Below are positions 33,272 to 45,641 of a DNA stretch of 64,000 nucleotides, in pieces. Each line of letters begins with the position of its first letter. The stretch's first letter is position 1. This stretch comes from Macropodus opercularis (Eukaryota; Chordata; Actinopteri; Anabantiformes; Osphronemidae). The notes beneath the pieces were generated by a model. It saw only the letters and a list, made by a program, of their open reading frames with translations. It ran no database searches and was not told the DNA's origin. Made by a program: the position numbers and the translations under genes. The stretch covers positions 19,052,501-19,116,500 of the forward strand of contig CM061097.1 of assembly GCA_030770545.1 (NCBI GenBank), written 5' to 3'.

Positions 33272-33368
33272 CTGCCCAGCTTTCAGCTTTTACTCCTTCT
33301 CTGTCGGTTGCTATAACTTTACATTTTTCTGAAAGAGTAGCGCGTGTGCTAGTTCCGGACACCGCCAT
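33272..33368 (-). CDS. Minus-strand first coding exon, block B copy 2
   Basis: Identical in length and frame to 19945-20041, with the same ATG context and the donor GGGCAG|GTAGGTGG. See that entry for the reasoning. Confidence 0.45.
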
Positions 33369-33560
33369 ATTGGATGTTATCACATTTTTCCCGAGTACCT
33401 CTGTGTCATGGTCGTCATGGTTACGCGGGAGTTTGGATCTGATTGGCTCAGAATATCAACTGCTAGATCGGCGGTTGATGACGTCACGTAACTGTGGTGT
33501 CGGCTAAACAGACAAACCTGGTACCAGTCATATCGTTTCCACGAAGACAGAGAAGCAGAG
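33369..33560. promoter_or_regulatory. Bidirectional promoter candidate, copy 2
   Basis: The cAMP-response element TGACGTCA is at 33479-33486 and ATTGG is kept. The plus-strand donor follows position 33560. A few bases are missing after GATGTTATC compared with copies 1 and 3, outside the motifs. Confidence 0.5.
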
Positions 33561-33946
33561 GTAAGACAATTTACAGCTGAGATAAAATGTTTGTATGTTA
33601 TTTGTGCTATGCTTTCTGATCAGTTAGGAAATGTCTTGAACTACTTATTGCGTGTATTGTGACGTTTTTTTTACTATTGTGATTTGGTTACTATTGGTTT
33701 TTTATTTCACCTGAAAAACTACTTATCATGTCAGTGTTTGCTATCGTTTTCCATGTTTTCTTTTTGACGTGCTCTATTAAAACATTAGAGTGTTCACCTT
33801 ATTGAAAAGAAAACGAAAAGTCAGGGGTCACTCTAGAAAACTGCCACGGAGGATCATTCCTGTATTTGTCCACGAGGGGGCAGCGTCTGCCCTGTACGCG
33901 GCCACTTGTAGCGTTTTTCCCAGCATGTCTGACTTTAGCATCGGCT

Positions 33947-34046
33947 CGACATCCGGGACAGAAGACAGACAGCGGACGCTCCATTCAGAGTGAGTCCAGT
34001 GTTCTGAAGCAACTATGTGTAGGTGAAGAATGTGTGTGTAGCTTGT
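33947..34046 (+). repeat. Fragment of module M2
   Basis: Only the second half of M2 remains, from CGACATCCGGGACAG through GTGAGTCCAGTG to GTGTGTGTAGC. It joins block B to segment F. The full M2 stands at the same place after block B copy 1 (20640), so the fragment arose by deletion. Confidence 0.65.
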
Positions 34047-34730
34047 AGCATGTTTCTTTGTGGACACATTTGTAAATATGCCTATTCCTGTTCTGTTTAA
34101 TCAGCAGGACTGAGAGGACCAAGAGTTACATTCTTGACCTACGAGAGGCAGCGTTGACCAGCACAGTGGGAGAGACACGCTGAGTGAATCTCCACTGCAC
34201 CGTCGAGTCACCACGAAGGACTTCATCACTACACATCTGTACAGTGCAACAGTGTCTCTGGTGACAAGGGGAGGGAAACCTAACGGTGCTAACGTAACTC
34301 CCCACGACACCACGAAGACCAGTTGCTCCGGTGACGTCCCAACAAGCTGTCTGCCACTGCACCAGCACAGAGGACAGAGACAGGACAGCTGCTGTGAATC
34401 GGCATCAGGGTTGGATCCGGCAGAAGTAGGTACTGACACAACCACTGAGCAGTGTGAGAAATACCCTGTGTGTTGTAGAACTCAGTTCAAATATTCCATT
34501 TATATTCCTGTTACCCCTTTAGCTGTTGCTAAGATTTTCCAATGATCAAGACATGTATTTCTATTTTGGCTGTATTTGTCATAACAGCAGTAATAGTCTT
34601 TACAATTATTTGGAGTAAACACATCTGTGGAGATGGATGGATTCCATGTTTAAGCAGTGGAAAGGTTTCATCTCGTCAGAAGTGACATCTTGAATAGTTT
34701 CACTAGTGTGATGGGTGGTTGGATTGACCC
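34047..34730 (+). repeat. Segment F, copy 2
   Basis: This runs from AGCATGTTTCTTTG to the first base of the 51-bp array. A 97-codon frame at 34252-34545 has no recognised domain and crosses a donor-like CAGAAGTAG|GTACTGAC. The last 190 bp hold the membrane-segment frame and the short lead-in to the array. Confidence 0.7.
34542..34685 (+). CDS. Short frame with a transmembrane segment, copy 1
   Basis: The 47-codon frame begins MIKTC. It has a strongly hydrophobic run ILAVFVITAVIVFTIIW followed by SKH and a polar tail ending SSRQK. That is the pattern of a single-pass membrane protein's C-terminus. In the 45.4-kb copy the frame is open but the Met is absent, so the true piece is more likely the last exon of a larger protein, or an env tail, than a free microprotein. 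It ends 45 bp before the 51-bp array. Confidence 0.35.
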   Translation: MIKTCISILAVFVITAVIVFTIIWSKHICGDGWIPCLSSGKVSSRQK

Positions 34731-37700
34731 TGACTTTGTAATGACTATCGCTGACTGCAATGAAGAACGTTTGCTTTTCTCTGACTTTGTACTATCGCTG
34801 ACTGCAATAAAGAACGTTTGCTTTTCTCTGACTTTGTACTAACTATCGCTGACTGCAATGAAGAACACTTGCTTTTCTCTGACTTTGTACTAACTATCGC
34901 TGACTGCAATGAAGAACACTTGCTTTTCTCTGACTTTGTACTAACTATCGCTGACTGCAATGAAGGACACTTGCTTTTCTTTGACTTTGTACTAACTATC
35001 GCTGACTGCAATGAAGAACACTTGCTTTTCTCTGACTTTGTACTAACTATCGCTGACTGCAATGAAGAACGCTTGCTTTTCTCTGACTTTGTAATGAATT
35101 TCGCTGACTGCAATGAAGAACGTTTGCTTTTCTCTAACTTTGTATTAACTATCGCTGACTGCAATGAAGAACACTTGCTTTTCCCTGACTTTGTACTAAC
35201 TATCGCTGATTGCAATGAAGAACGTTTGCTTTTCTCTAACTTTGTACTAACTATCGCTGACTGCAATGAAGAACGTTTGCTTTTCTCTAACTTTGTATTA
35301 ACTATCGCTGACTGCAATGAAGAACACTTGCTTTTCTCTAACTTTGTACTAACTATCGCTGACTGCAATGAAGAACGTTTGCTTTTCTCTAACTTTGTAT
35401 TAACTATCGCTGACTGCAATGAAGAACGTTTGCTTTTCTTTCACTTTGTACTAACTATCGCTGATTGCAATGAAGAACGTTTGCTTTTCTCTAACTTTGT
35501 ACTAACTATCGCTGACTGCAATGAAGAACGTTTGCTTTTCTCTAACTTTGTATTAACTATCGCTGACTGCAATGAAGGACACTTGCTTTTCTCTGACTTT
35601 GTAGTAACTATCGCTGACTGCAATGAAGGACACTTGCTTTTCTCTGACTTTGTAGTAACTATCGCTGACTGCAATGAAGGACACTTGCTTTTCTCTGACT
35701 TTGTACTAACTATCGCTGACTGCAATGAAGAACGTTTGCTTTTCTCTAACTTTGTATTAACTATCGCTGACTGCAATGAAGAACGCTTGCTTTTCTTTCA
35801 CTTTGTAGTAACTATCGCTGACTGCAATGAAGGACACTTGCTTTTCTCTGACTTTGTAGTAACTATCGCTGACTGCAATGAAGAACGTTTGCTTTTCTCT
35901 GACTTTGTACTAACTATCGCTGACTGCAATGAAGAACGTTTGCTTTTCTCTAACTTTGTATTAACTATCGCTGACTGCAATGAAGAACGCTTGCTTTTCT
36001 TTCACTTTGTACTAACTATCGCTGACTGCAATGAAGAACGCTTGCTTTTCTCTGACTTTGTAGTAACTATCGCTGACTGCAATGAAGAACGCTTGCTTTT
36101 CTCTGACTTTGTAGTAACTATCGCTGACTGCAATGAAGAACGTTTGCTTTTCTCTAACTTTGTACTAACTATCGCTGACTGCAATGAAGGAAACTTGCTT
36201 TTCTCTGACTTTGTATTAACTATCGCTGACTGCAATGAAGAACGCTTGCTTTTCTTTCACTTTGTATTAACTATCGCTGATTGCAATGAAGAACGTTTGC
36301 TTTTCTCTAACTTTGTACTAACTATCGCTGACTGCAATGAAGGAAACTTGCTTTTCTCTGACTTTGTACTATCGCTGATTGCAATGAAGAATGTTTGCTT
36401 TTCTCTAACTTTGTACTAACTATCGCTGACTGCAATGAAGGAAACTTGCTTTTCTCTGACTTTGTACTATCGCTGATTGCAATGAAGAACGTTTGCTTTT
36501 CTCTCACTTTGTAATAACTATCGCTGTCTGCAATGAAGAACGTTTGCTTTTCTCTGACTTTGTACTAACTATCGCTGTCTGCAATGAAGAACGTTTGCTT
36601 TTCTCTGACTTTGTACTAACTATCGCTGACTGCAATGAAGAACGTTTGCTTTTCTCTGACTTTGTACTATCGCTGACTGCAATGAAGAACGTTTGCTTTT
36701 CTTTGACTTTGTAATAACTATCGCTGACTGCAATGAAGAACGTTTGCTTTTCTCTGACTTTGTACTAACTATCGCTGTCTGCAATGAAGAACGTTTGCTT
36801 TTCTTTGACTTTGTACTAACTATCGCTGACTGCAATGAAGAACGTTTGCTTTTCTCTGACTTTGTACTAACTATCGCTGTCTGCAATGAAGAACGTTTGC
36901 TTTTCTTTGACTTTGTACTAACTATCGCTGACTGCAATGAAGAACGTTTGCTTTTCTCTGACTTTGTACTAACTATCGCTGTCTGCAATGAAGAACGTTT
37001 GCTTTTCTCTGACTTTGTACTAACTATCGCTGTCTGCAATGAAGAACGTTGGTTTTTCTTTGACTTTGTACTAACTATCGCTGTCTGCAATGAAGAACGT
37101 TTGCTTTTCTCTGACTTTGTACTAACTATCGCTGACTGCAATGAAGAACGTTGGTTTTTCTTTGACTTTGTACTAACTATCGCTGTCTGCAATGAAGAAC
37201 GTTTGCTTTTCTCTGACTTTGTACTAACTATCGCTGACTGCAATGAAGAACGTTGGTTTTTCTTTGACTTTGTACTAACTATCGCTGTCTGCAAGGAAGA
37301 ACGCTTGCTTTTCTCTGACTTTGTACTATCGCTGACTGCAATGAAGAACGCTTGCTTTTCTCTGATTTTGTACTATCGCTGACTGCAATGAAGAACGCTT
37401 GCTTTTCTCTGACTTTGTACTAACTATCGCTGACTGCAATGAAGAACGTTTGCTTTTCTCTGACTTTGTACTAACTATCGCTGTCTGCAATGAAGAACGT
37501 TTGCTTTTCTTTGACTTTGTACTAACTATCGCTGTCTGCAATGAAGAACGTTTGCTTTTCTCTGACTTTCTACTAACTATCACTTACTATAATGAAGAAC
37601 ACTTCCTTTTCTCTGACTTTGTACTATCGCTGACTGCAATGAAGAACGTTTGCTTTTCTTTGACTTTGTACTAACTATCGCTGTCTGCAATGAAGAACGT

Positions 37701-40700
37701 TTGCTTTTCTCTGACTTTCTACTAACTATCACTTACTATAATGAAGAACACTTCCTTTTCTCTGACTTTGTACTATCGCTGTCTGCAATGAAGAACGTTT
37801 GCTTTTCCTTTATATTGTACTAACTATCGCTGTCTGCAAGGAAGAACGCTTGCTTTTCTCTGATTTTGTACTATCGCTGACTGCAATGAAGAACGCTTGC
37901 TTTTCTCTGACTTTGTACTATCGCTGATTGCAATGAAGAACGTTTGCTTTCCTCTGACTTTGTAGTAACTATCGCTGATTGCAATGAAGAATGTTTGCTT
38001 TTCTCTAACTTTGTACTAACTATCGCTGACTGCAATGAAGAACGTTTGCTTTTCTCTAACTTTGTACTAACTATCGCTGATTGCAATGAAGAACGTTTGC
38101 TTTTCTCTGACTTTGTAGTAACTATCGCTGACTGCAATGAAGAACGTTTGCTTTTCTCTAACTTTGTACTAACTATCGCTGATTGCAATGAAGAACGTTT
38201 GCTTTTCTCTAACTTTGTACTAACTATCGCTGACTGCAATGAAGAACGTTTGCTTTTCTCTGACTTTGTACTAACTATCGCTGACTGCAATGAAGAACGT
38301 TTGCTTTTCTCTAACTTTGTATTAACTATCGCTGACTGCAATGAAGAACACTTGCTTTTCTCTGACTTTGTACTAACTATCGCTGACTGCAATGAAGAAC
38401 ACTTGCTTTTCTCTAACTTTGTACTAACTATCGCTGACTGCAATGAAGAACACTTGCTTTTCTCTGACTTTGTACTAACTATCGCTGACTGCAATGAAGA
38501 ACACTTGCTTTTCTCTAACTTTGTACTAACTATCGCTGACTGCAATGAAGAACACTTGCTTTTCTCTAACTTTGTACTAACTATCGCTGACTGCAATGAA
38601 GAACGTTTGCTTTTCTCTAACTTTGTATTAACTATCGCTGACTGCAATGAAGAACGTTTGCTTTTCTTTCACTTTGTACTAACTATCGCTGACTGCAATG
38701 AAGAACGCTTGCTTTTCTCTGACTTTGTAGTAACTATCGCTGACTGCAATGAAGAACGTTTGCTTTTCTCTAACTTTGTACTAACTATCGCTGACTGCAA
38801 TGAAGGAAACTTGCTTTTCTCTGACTTTGTATTAACTATCGCTGACTGCAATGAAGAACGCTTGCTTTTCGTTCACTTTGTATTAACTATCGCTGATTGC
38901 AATGAAGAACGTTTGCTTTTCTCTGACTTTCTACTAACTATCACTTACTATAATGAAGAACACTTCCTTTTCTCTGACTTTGTACTATCGCTGACTGCAA
39001 TGAAGAACGCTTGCTTTTCTCTGACTTTGTACTATCGCTGACTGCAATGAAGAACGCTTGCTTTTCTCTGATTTTGTACTATCGCTGACTGCAATGAAGA
39101 ACGTTTGCTTTCCTCTGACTTTGTACTAACTATCGCTGATTGCAATGAAGAATGTTTGCTTTTCTCTAACTTTGTACTAACTATCGCTGACTGCAATGAA
39201 GAACGTTTGCTTTTCTCTAACTTTGTACTAACTATCGCTGATTGCAATGAAGAACGTTTGCTTTTCTCTGACTTTGTAGTAACTATCGCTGACTGCAATG
39301 AAGAACGTTTGCTTTTCTCTAACTTTGTACTAACTATCGCTGACTGCAATGAAGAACGTTTGCTTTTCTCTGACTTTGTACTAACTATCGCTGACTGCAA
39401 TGAAGAACGATTGCTTTTCTCTAACTTTGTACTAACTATCGCTGACTGCAATGAAGAACGTTTGCTTTTCTCTGACTTTGTACTAACTATCGCTGACTGC
39501 AATGAAGAACGTTTGCTTTTCTCTAACTTTGTATTAACTATCGCTGACTGCAATGAAGAACACTTGCTTTTCTCTAACTTTGTACTAACTATCGCTGACT
39601 GCAATGAAGAACACTTGCTTTTCTCTGACTTTGTACTAACTATCGCTGACTGCAATGAAGAACGCTTGCTTTTCTCTAACTTTGTACTAACTATCGCTGA
39701 CTGCAATGAAGAACACTTGCTTTTCTCTAACTTTGTACTAACTATCGCTGACTGCAATGAAGAACGTTTGCTTTTCTCTAACTTTGTATTAACTATCGCT
39801 GACTGCAATGAAGAACGTTTGCTTTTCTTTCACTTTGTACTAACTATCGCTGACTGCAATGAAGAACGCTTGCTTTTCTCTGACTGTGTACTAACTATCG
39901 CTGACTGCAATGAAGAACGCTTGCTTTTCTCTGACTTTGTACTATCGCTGACTGCAATGAAGAACGTTTGCTTTTCTCTGACTTTGTACTAACTATCGCT
40001 GACTGCAATGAAGAACGTTTGCTTTTCTCTGACTTTGTAGTAACTATCGCTGATTGCAATGAAGAACGATTGCTTTCCTCTGACTTTGTAGTAACTATCG
40101 CTGACTGCAATGAAGAACGATTGCTTTCCTCTGACTTTGTAGTAACTATCGCTGACTGCAATGAAGAACGATTGCTTTCCTCTGACTTTGTACCAACTAT
40201 CGCTGACTGCAATGAAGAACGCTTGCTTTTCTCTGACTGTGTACTAACTATCGCTGACTGCAATGAAGAACGCTTCCTATTCTCTGACTTTGTACTATCG
40301 CTGATTGCAATGAAGAACGTTTGCTTTTCTCTGACTTTGTACTAACTATCGCTGACTGCAATGAAGAACGTTTGCTTTTCTCTGACTTTGTACTAACTAT
40401 CGCTGACTGCAATGAAGAACGCTTGCTTTCTTCTGACTTTGTAGTAACTATCGCTGATTGCAATGAAGAACGTTTGCTTTTTTCTGACTTTGTACTAACT
40501 ATCACTGACTGCAATGAAGAACGTTTGCTTTCTTCTGACTTTGTACTGTCGCTGATTGCAATGAAGAACGTTTGCTTTTTTTCTGACTTTGTACTAACTA
40601 TCGCTGACTGCAATGAAGAACGCTTGATTTTTTCTGACTTTGTACTAACTATCGCTGACTGCAATGAAGAACGTTTGCTTTCCTCTGACTTTGTACTGTC

Positions 40701-43093
40701 GCTGATTGCAATGAAGAACGCTTGCTATTCTCTGACTTTGTAGTAACTATCGCTGATTGCAATGAAGAACGCTTGCTTTCCTCTGACTTTGTACTGTCGC
40801 TGATTGCAATGAAGAACGTTTGCTTTTTTCTGACTTTGTACTAACTATCGCTGACTGCAATGAAGAACGTTTGCTTTTCTCTGACTTTGTAGTAACTATC
40901 GCTGATTGCAATGAAGAACGCTTGCTTTCCTCTGACTTTGTACTAACTATCGCTGACTGCAATGAAGAACGTTTGCTTTTCTCTGACTTTGTACTAACTA
41001 TCGCTGATTGCAATGAAGAACGCTTGCTTTCCTCTGACTTTGTACTAACTATCGCTGACTGCAATGAAGAACGTTTGCTTTTCTCTGACTTTGTAGTAAC
41101 TATCGCTGATTGCAATGAAGAACACTTGCTTTTCTCTGACTTTGTACTAACTATCGCTGATTGCAATGAAGAACGCTTGCTTTCCTCTGACTTTGTACTA
41201 ACTATCGCTGACTGCAATGAAGAACGATTGCTTTCCTCTGACTTTGTACTGTCGCTGATTGCAATGAAGAACGTTTGCTTTTTTCTGACTTTGTACTAAC
41301 TATCGCTGACTGTAATGAAGAACGTTTGCTTTTCTCTGACTTTGTAGTAACTATCGCTGATTGCAATGAAGAACACTTGCTTTTCTCTGACTTTGTACTA
41401 ACTATCGCTGATTGCAATGAAGAACGCTTGCTTTCCTCTGACTTTGTACTAACTATCGCTGACTGCAATGAAGAACGTTTGCTTTTCTCTGACTTTGTAG
41501 TAACTATCGCTGATTGCAATGAAGAACACTTGCTTTTCTCTGACTTTGTACTAACTATCGCTGATTGCAATGAAGAACGCTTGCTTTCCTCTGACTTTGT
41601 ACTAACTATCGCTGACTGCAATGAAGAACGTTTGCTTTTCTCTGACTTTGTACTAACTATCCTTGACTGCAATGAAGAACGTTTGCTTTTCTCTGACTTT
41701 GTACTATCGCTGACTGCAATGAAGAACGTTTGCTATTCTCTGACTTTGTACTAACTATCGCTGATTGCAATGAAGAACGTTTGCTTTTCTCTGACTTTGT
41801 ACTAACTATCCTTGACTGCAATGAAGAACGTTTGCTTTTCTCTGACTTTGTACTATCGCTGACTGCAATGAAGAACGTTTGCTATTCTCTGACTTTGTAC
41901 CAACTATCGCTGATTGCAATGAAGAACGGTTGCTTTCCTCTAACTTTGTACTAACTATCACTGACTGCAATGAAGAACGTTTGCTTTTCTCTGACTTTGT
42001 ACCAACTATCACTGACTGCAATGAAGAACGTTTGCTTTTCTCTGACTGTGTACTAACTATCGCTGATTGCAATGAAGAACGTTTGCTTTTCTCTGACTTT
42101 GTACTAACTATCGCTGTCTGCAATGAAGAACGTTTGCTTTTCTCTGACTTTGTACTAACTATCGCTGTCTGCAATGAAGAACGCTTGCTTTTCTCTGATT
42201 TTGTACTATCGCTGCCTGCAATGAAGAACGTTTGCTTTTCTCTGACTTTGTACTAACTATCGCTGTCTGCAATGAAGAACGTTTGCTTTTCTCTGACTTT
42301 GTACTAACTATCGCTGTCTGCAATGAAGAACGTTTGCTTTTCTCTGACTTTGTACTAACTATCGCTGTCTGCAATGAAGAACGTTTGCTTTTCTCTGACT
42401 TTGTACTAACTATCGCTGTCTGCAATGAAGAACGTTTGCTTTTCTCTGACTTTGTACTAACTATCGCTGTCTGCAATGAAGAACGTTTGCTTTTCTCTGA
42501 CTTTGTACTAACTATCGCTGTCTGCAATGAAGAACGCTTGATTTTTTCTGACTTTGTACTAACTATCGCTGCCTGCAATGAAGAACGTTTGCTTTTCTCT
42601 GACTTTGTACTAACTATCGCTGTCTGCAATGAAGAACGTTTGCTTTTCTCTGACTTTGTACTAACTATCGCTGTCTGCAATGAAGAACGCTTGATTTTTT
42701 CTGACTTTGTACTAACTATCGCTGCCTGCAATGAAGAACGTTTGCTTTTCTCTAACTTTGTACTAACTATCGCTGTCTGCAATGAAGAACGTTTGCTTTT
42801 CTGTGACTTTGAACTAACTATCGCTGACTGCAATGAAGAACGTTTGCTTTTCTCTGACTTTGTCCTAACTATCGCTGTCTGCAATGAAGAACGTTTGCTT
42901 TTCTCTGACTTTGTACTAACTATTGCTGAATGCAATGAAGAACGTTTGCTTTTCTCTGACTTTGTCCTAACTATCACTGACTGCAATGAAGAACACTTCA
43001 TTTCCTCTGACTTTGTACTAACTATCGCTGATTACAATGAAGAACGTTTGCTTTTCTCTGACTTTGTACTCACTATCGCTGACTGCAATGAAG
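34731..43093. repeat. 51-bp tandem array (minisatellite), about 164 units
   Basis: The common unit is 51 bp, so 17 codons. The plus strand reads LTIADCNEERLLFSDFV and the minus strand SLQSAIVSTKSEKSKRS, both without stops. Frames of up to 533 codons therefore appear on the plus strand (34818-36419) and 258 or more on the minus. About twenty units lack TAAC and are 47 bp long; each shifts the frame and ends it within a unit or two. Variants are regional: GACTGC units at 34.8-36.4 and 37.9-41.7 kb, GTCTGC units at 36.5-37.9 and 42.1-42.9 kb. Higher-order repeats of 102, 153, 455 and 1161 bp are visible. There is no start context, splice structure or domain, so I treat it as satellite DNA. Confidence 0.95.
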
Positions 43094-44880
43094 TTATAAC
43101 TGATGTTCATGACAGGAGGTGGACAGCGGATGCTCCGTTCACAGTGAGTGCAGTGTTATGAACCATCTCGTATATCACATACAAACTGCATTTACATCAC
43201 AGTATTTTACGATGAACCTCTGAACCTGTAACACTAACTCATTGTTGAGGCGAGAGCCAACAAGTCTCCTCTCTGTGATGCTCAGGCTACTGATCATTAG
43301 TTAACAGGTTTTAGACTGAAAGTGCAGCTGTATGGAATAGATGCTTTGGGTATTAACAGATTAGAGGAGTTCCCTGTAGGTTGGGGCAAAGCATTGATTT
43401 GGGCACAGCTTTAAAACTTCTGTGTCTTCTTACATATAACTTTGTGTTGAACTTAGCTTGAATTTTAATTAAATTGATTTATATTGGTTTTATTTTTTTA
43501 GTATTAAAGCGTGATGGACAGTCTGCTGACCGGCGCCTGAGTCCAGACTGATGGTTACAGCCGACACCAGGGAAAAGTTCCACCTGCTCCACAGAAACAG
43601 GACTGGATTCCCGCCTGACATCCAGGACAGGAGGCAGACAGCGGACGCTCCATTCAGAGTGAGTCCAGTGTTCTGAAGCAACTATGTGTAGGTGAAGAAT
43701 GTGTGTGTAGCTCTGTGAAATGGTTTAGTCACCTGACGCGTTCTGTAATTTCTTTAGTGGTCAGTGTTACAGTGAAGTTACATCTAGAATATTACGAATA
43801 CTGAAGTCTTACCTTGTGTAAGTCATTCATGGGTTTAAAGAGAATCAACCACATGTGTAAGAAAATGTTCAGCAACATTGTGGCCTATGTTTGAAAACTG
43901 TATTTTAGTTTGTCTTCATTTGTGTCACTTTGTGCTAAACCTAGCTTGTATTTAGTTTTATTTGAGTACATTTAATTTTTTAGATTATTCATACATGTAG
44001 GGATGTCCCATCTGAATAAAATGGGCGTATGACTGATATAATAACATCATAAGCTTTGCGATGACTCCTTCAGTGTCCCGTGTGCATTGCTGATAAGCAC
44101 ACTACAGGGTACGTTGCTCTGAACCAATGTGTCATACAAACTACCTGGCTGAAGAGAGTCTCCCAAAGTTAGAGTATGTGTGATAAGGTCCAACCATACG
44201 ATGAGATGGGAAGATCAGTGTGAGTGAAAACCCCTGTGTGAATGATAAGCCCATTGAAAGTTTAAGCACCGGCCCAAGTGAATCTACACAACCACAGGGA
44301 ACAAAATGGGGAAGTTAGAAGCTTTACCATGTTGGTCTGTTGGCCAAATGGAACATGCGTTTAGACAGCAGGTAGCATGCGAGGGGTGGCTAAACCATTG
44401 TGTTACAATATATAAGAAGCTCTGGTGTTAACATCCATCAGAAGACAGTGGTTCGCTGTAGGATGTCTTCCTCATGCCAGCACGTACTAAACATTGAGCT
44501 GGTTCATTACACCAACATGCTCCTCTAGTTTTCTCAGTATGTTCCAGCATTTGTCACAAGAAGAAGGTTTATCCACAACATTTTGGTGTCAGAAGTGGGA
44601 TGGACAGTCTGCTGACTGACGCCTGAGTCCAGACTGAGGGTTACAGCCGACACAAGGGAAAGGTTCCTCTAAACAGAAAAAGGAGGACTGGATTCCCGCT
44701 TGACAGTTGACCCTCCATTCAGAGTGAGTACAGTGTTCTGAAGGGATGGACAGTCAATTTACAGGATATGATTGTTTGTTTGTTTGATTGGAATGAAAGA
44801 TTTACTGACCTGCTGAGACACAGTTCGTGAAGCTGTGCTTTTTTAATAGTCACTAACGGAAACATTTACTATTTAACGCC
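43094..44880 (+). repeat. LTR-unit cluster 4
   Basis: The array breaks off at AATGAAG (43093) and joins the second half of M1 at TGATGTTC (43101). A complete M2 (43513-43679), spacer, LTR-like segment and a shortened M1 (44601-44735) follow. The stretch 44750-44880 matches 2007-2140. The fusion shows that the array expanded or was inserted within this repeat landscape. Confidence 0.75.
44030..44600 (+). mobile_element. LTR-like segment 5 with primer-binding site
   Basis: Full length, with the GTCACAAGA subtype insertion. The site at 44584-44600 matches the tRNA-Leu complement over 17 bases, while the next base differs (T for C). Confidence 0.6.
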
Positions 44881-45574
44881 AGCTTGTTTCTTTGTGGACA
44901 CATTTGTAAATATGCATATTCCTGTTCTGTTTAATCAGCAGGACTGAGAGGACCAACAGTTACATTCTTGACCTACGAGAGGCAGCGTTGACCAGCACAG
45001 TGGGAGAGACACGCTGAGTGAATCTCCACTGCACCGTCGAGTCACCACGAAGGACTTCATCACTACACATCTGTACAGTGCAACAGTGTCTCTGGTGACA
45101 AGGGGAGGGAAACCTAACGGTGCTAACGTAACTCCCCGCGACACCACGAAGACCAGTTGCTCCGGTGACGTCCCAACAAGCTGTCTGCCACTGCACCAGC
45201 ACAGAGGACGGAGACGGGACAGCTGCTATGAATCGGCATCAGGGTTGGATCCGGCAGAAGCAGGTACTGACACAACCACTGAGCAGTGTGAGAAATACCC
45301 TGTGTGTTGTAGAACCCAGTTCAAATATTCCATTTATATTCTTGTTACCCCTTTGGCTGTTGCTAAGGTTTTCCACTGAGCCCTGAAGATCAAGACATGT
45401 ATTTCTATATTGGGTGTATTTGTCATAACAGCAGTAATAGTCTTTACAATTATTTGGAGTAAACACGTCTGTGGAGATGGATGGATTCCATGTTTAAGCA
45501 GTGGAAAAGTTTCATCTCGTCAGAAGTGACATCTTGAATAGTTTCACTAGTGTGATGGGTGGTTGAATTGACCC
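44881..45574 (+). repeat. Segment F, copy 3
   Basis: A full-length copy matching 34047-34730, with 12 extra bases (CTGAGCCCTGAA region) just before the membrane-segment frame. It leads into only about 1.3 units of the 51-bp repeat. Confidence 0.7.
45389..45529 (+). CDS. Short frame with a transmembrane segment, copy 2
   Basis: The frame reads IKTCISILGVFVITAVIVF and ends SSRQK as in the other copies, but has no ATG at its start. It is preceded by a pyrimidine-rich stretch and CCTGAAG, a possible acceptor. The absence of a Met supports an exon or protein-tail origin. Confidence 0.35.
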   Translation: MKTCISILGVFVITAVIVFTIIWSKHVCGDGWIPCLSSGKVSSRQK

Positions 45575-45641
45575 TGACTTTGTAATGACTATCACTGACT
45601 GCAATGAAGAACGTTTGCTTTTCTCTGACTTTGTAATGACT
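45575..45641. repeat. Unexpanded 51-bp repeat locus
   Basis: TGACTTTGTAATGACTATC, one full unit and a partial second unit are present, then GTCATGGAGG unique sequence. The lead-in is the same as at the two expanded arrays. It is either the ancestral seed or a collapsed array. Confidence 0.85.

Larger units (their letters stand above)
27852..33943. repeat. Block B, copy 2
   Basis: It matches 14496-20623 and, more closely, 56849-62600. With copy 3 it shares the deletion after CTAGACAAGAATTAG (31866) and the extra sequence at 32120-32900. Within the block a part around 30600-30830 is itself repeated in diverged form at 32685-32880, duplicating an exon-like piece. Apart from the listed features I see no gene in 28881-30700 or 30790-31500. 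Confidence 0.85.

Noticed and set aside
34818..36419. 533-codon plus-strand reading frame
   Set aside because: It is only the stop-free frame of the 51-bp repeat, mirrored by open frames on the other strand, with no unique sequence or domain.
37871..39808. Minus-strand Ser/Lys-rich frames of 258 codons
   Set aside because: Opposite-strand reading of the same array. They start and end at 47-bp units, not at gene-like signals.
34731..43093. CRISPR-like array
   Set aside because: Units are contiguous without spacers and the context is eukaryotic.
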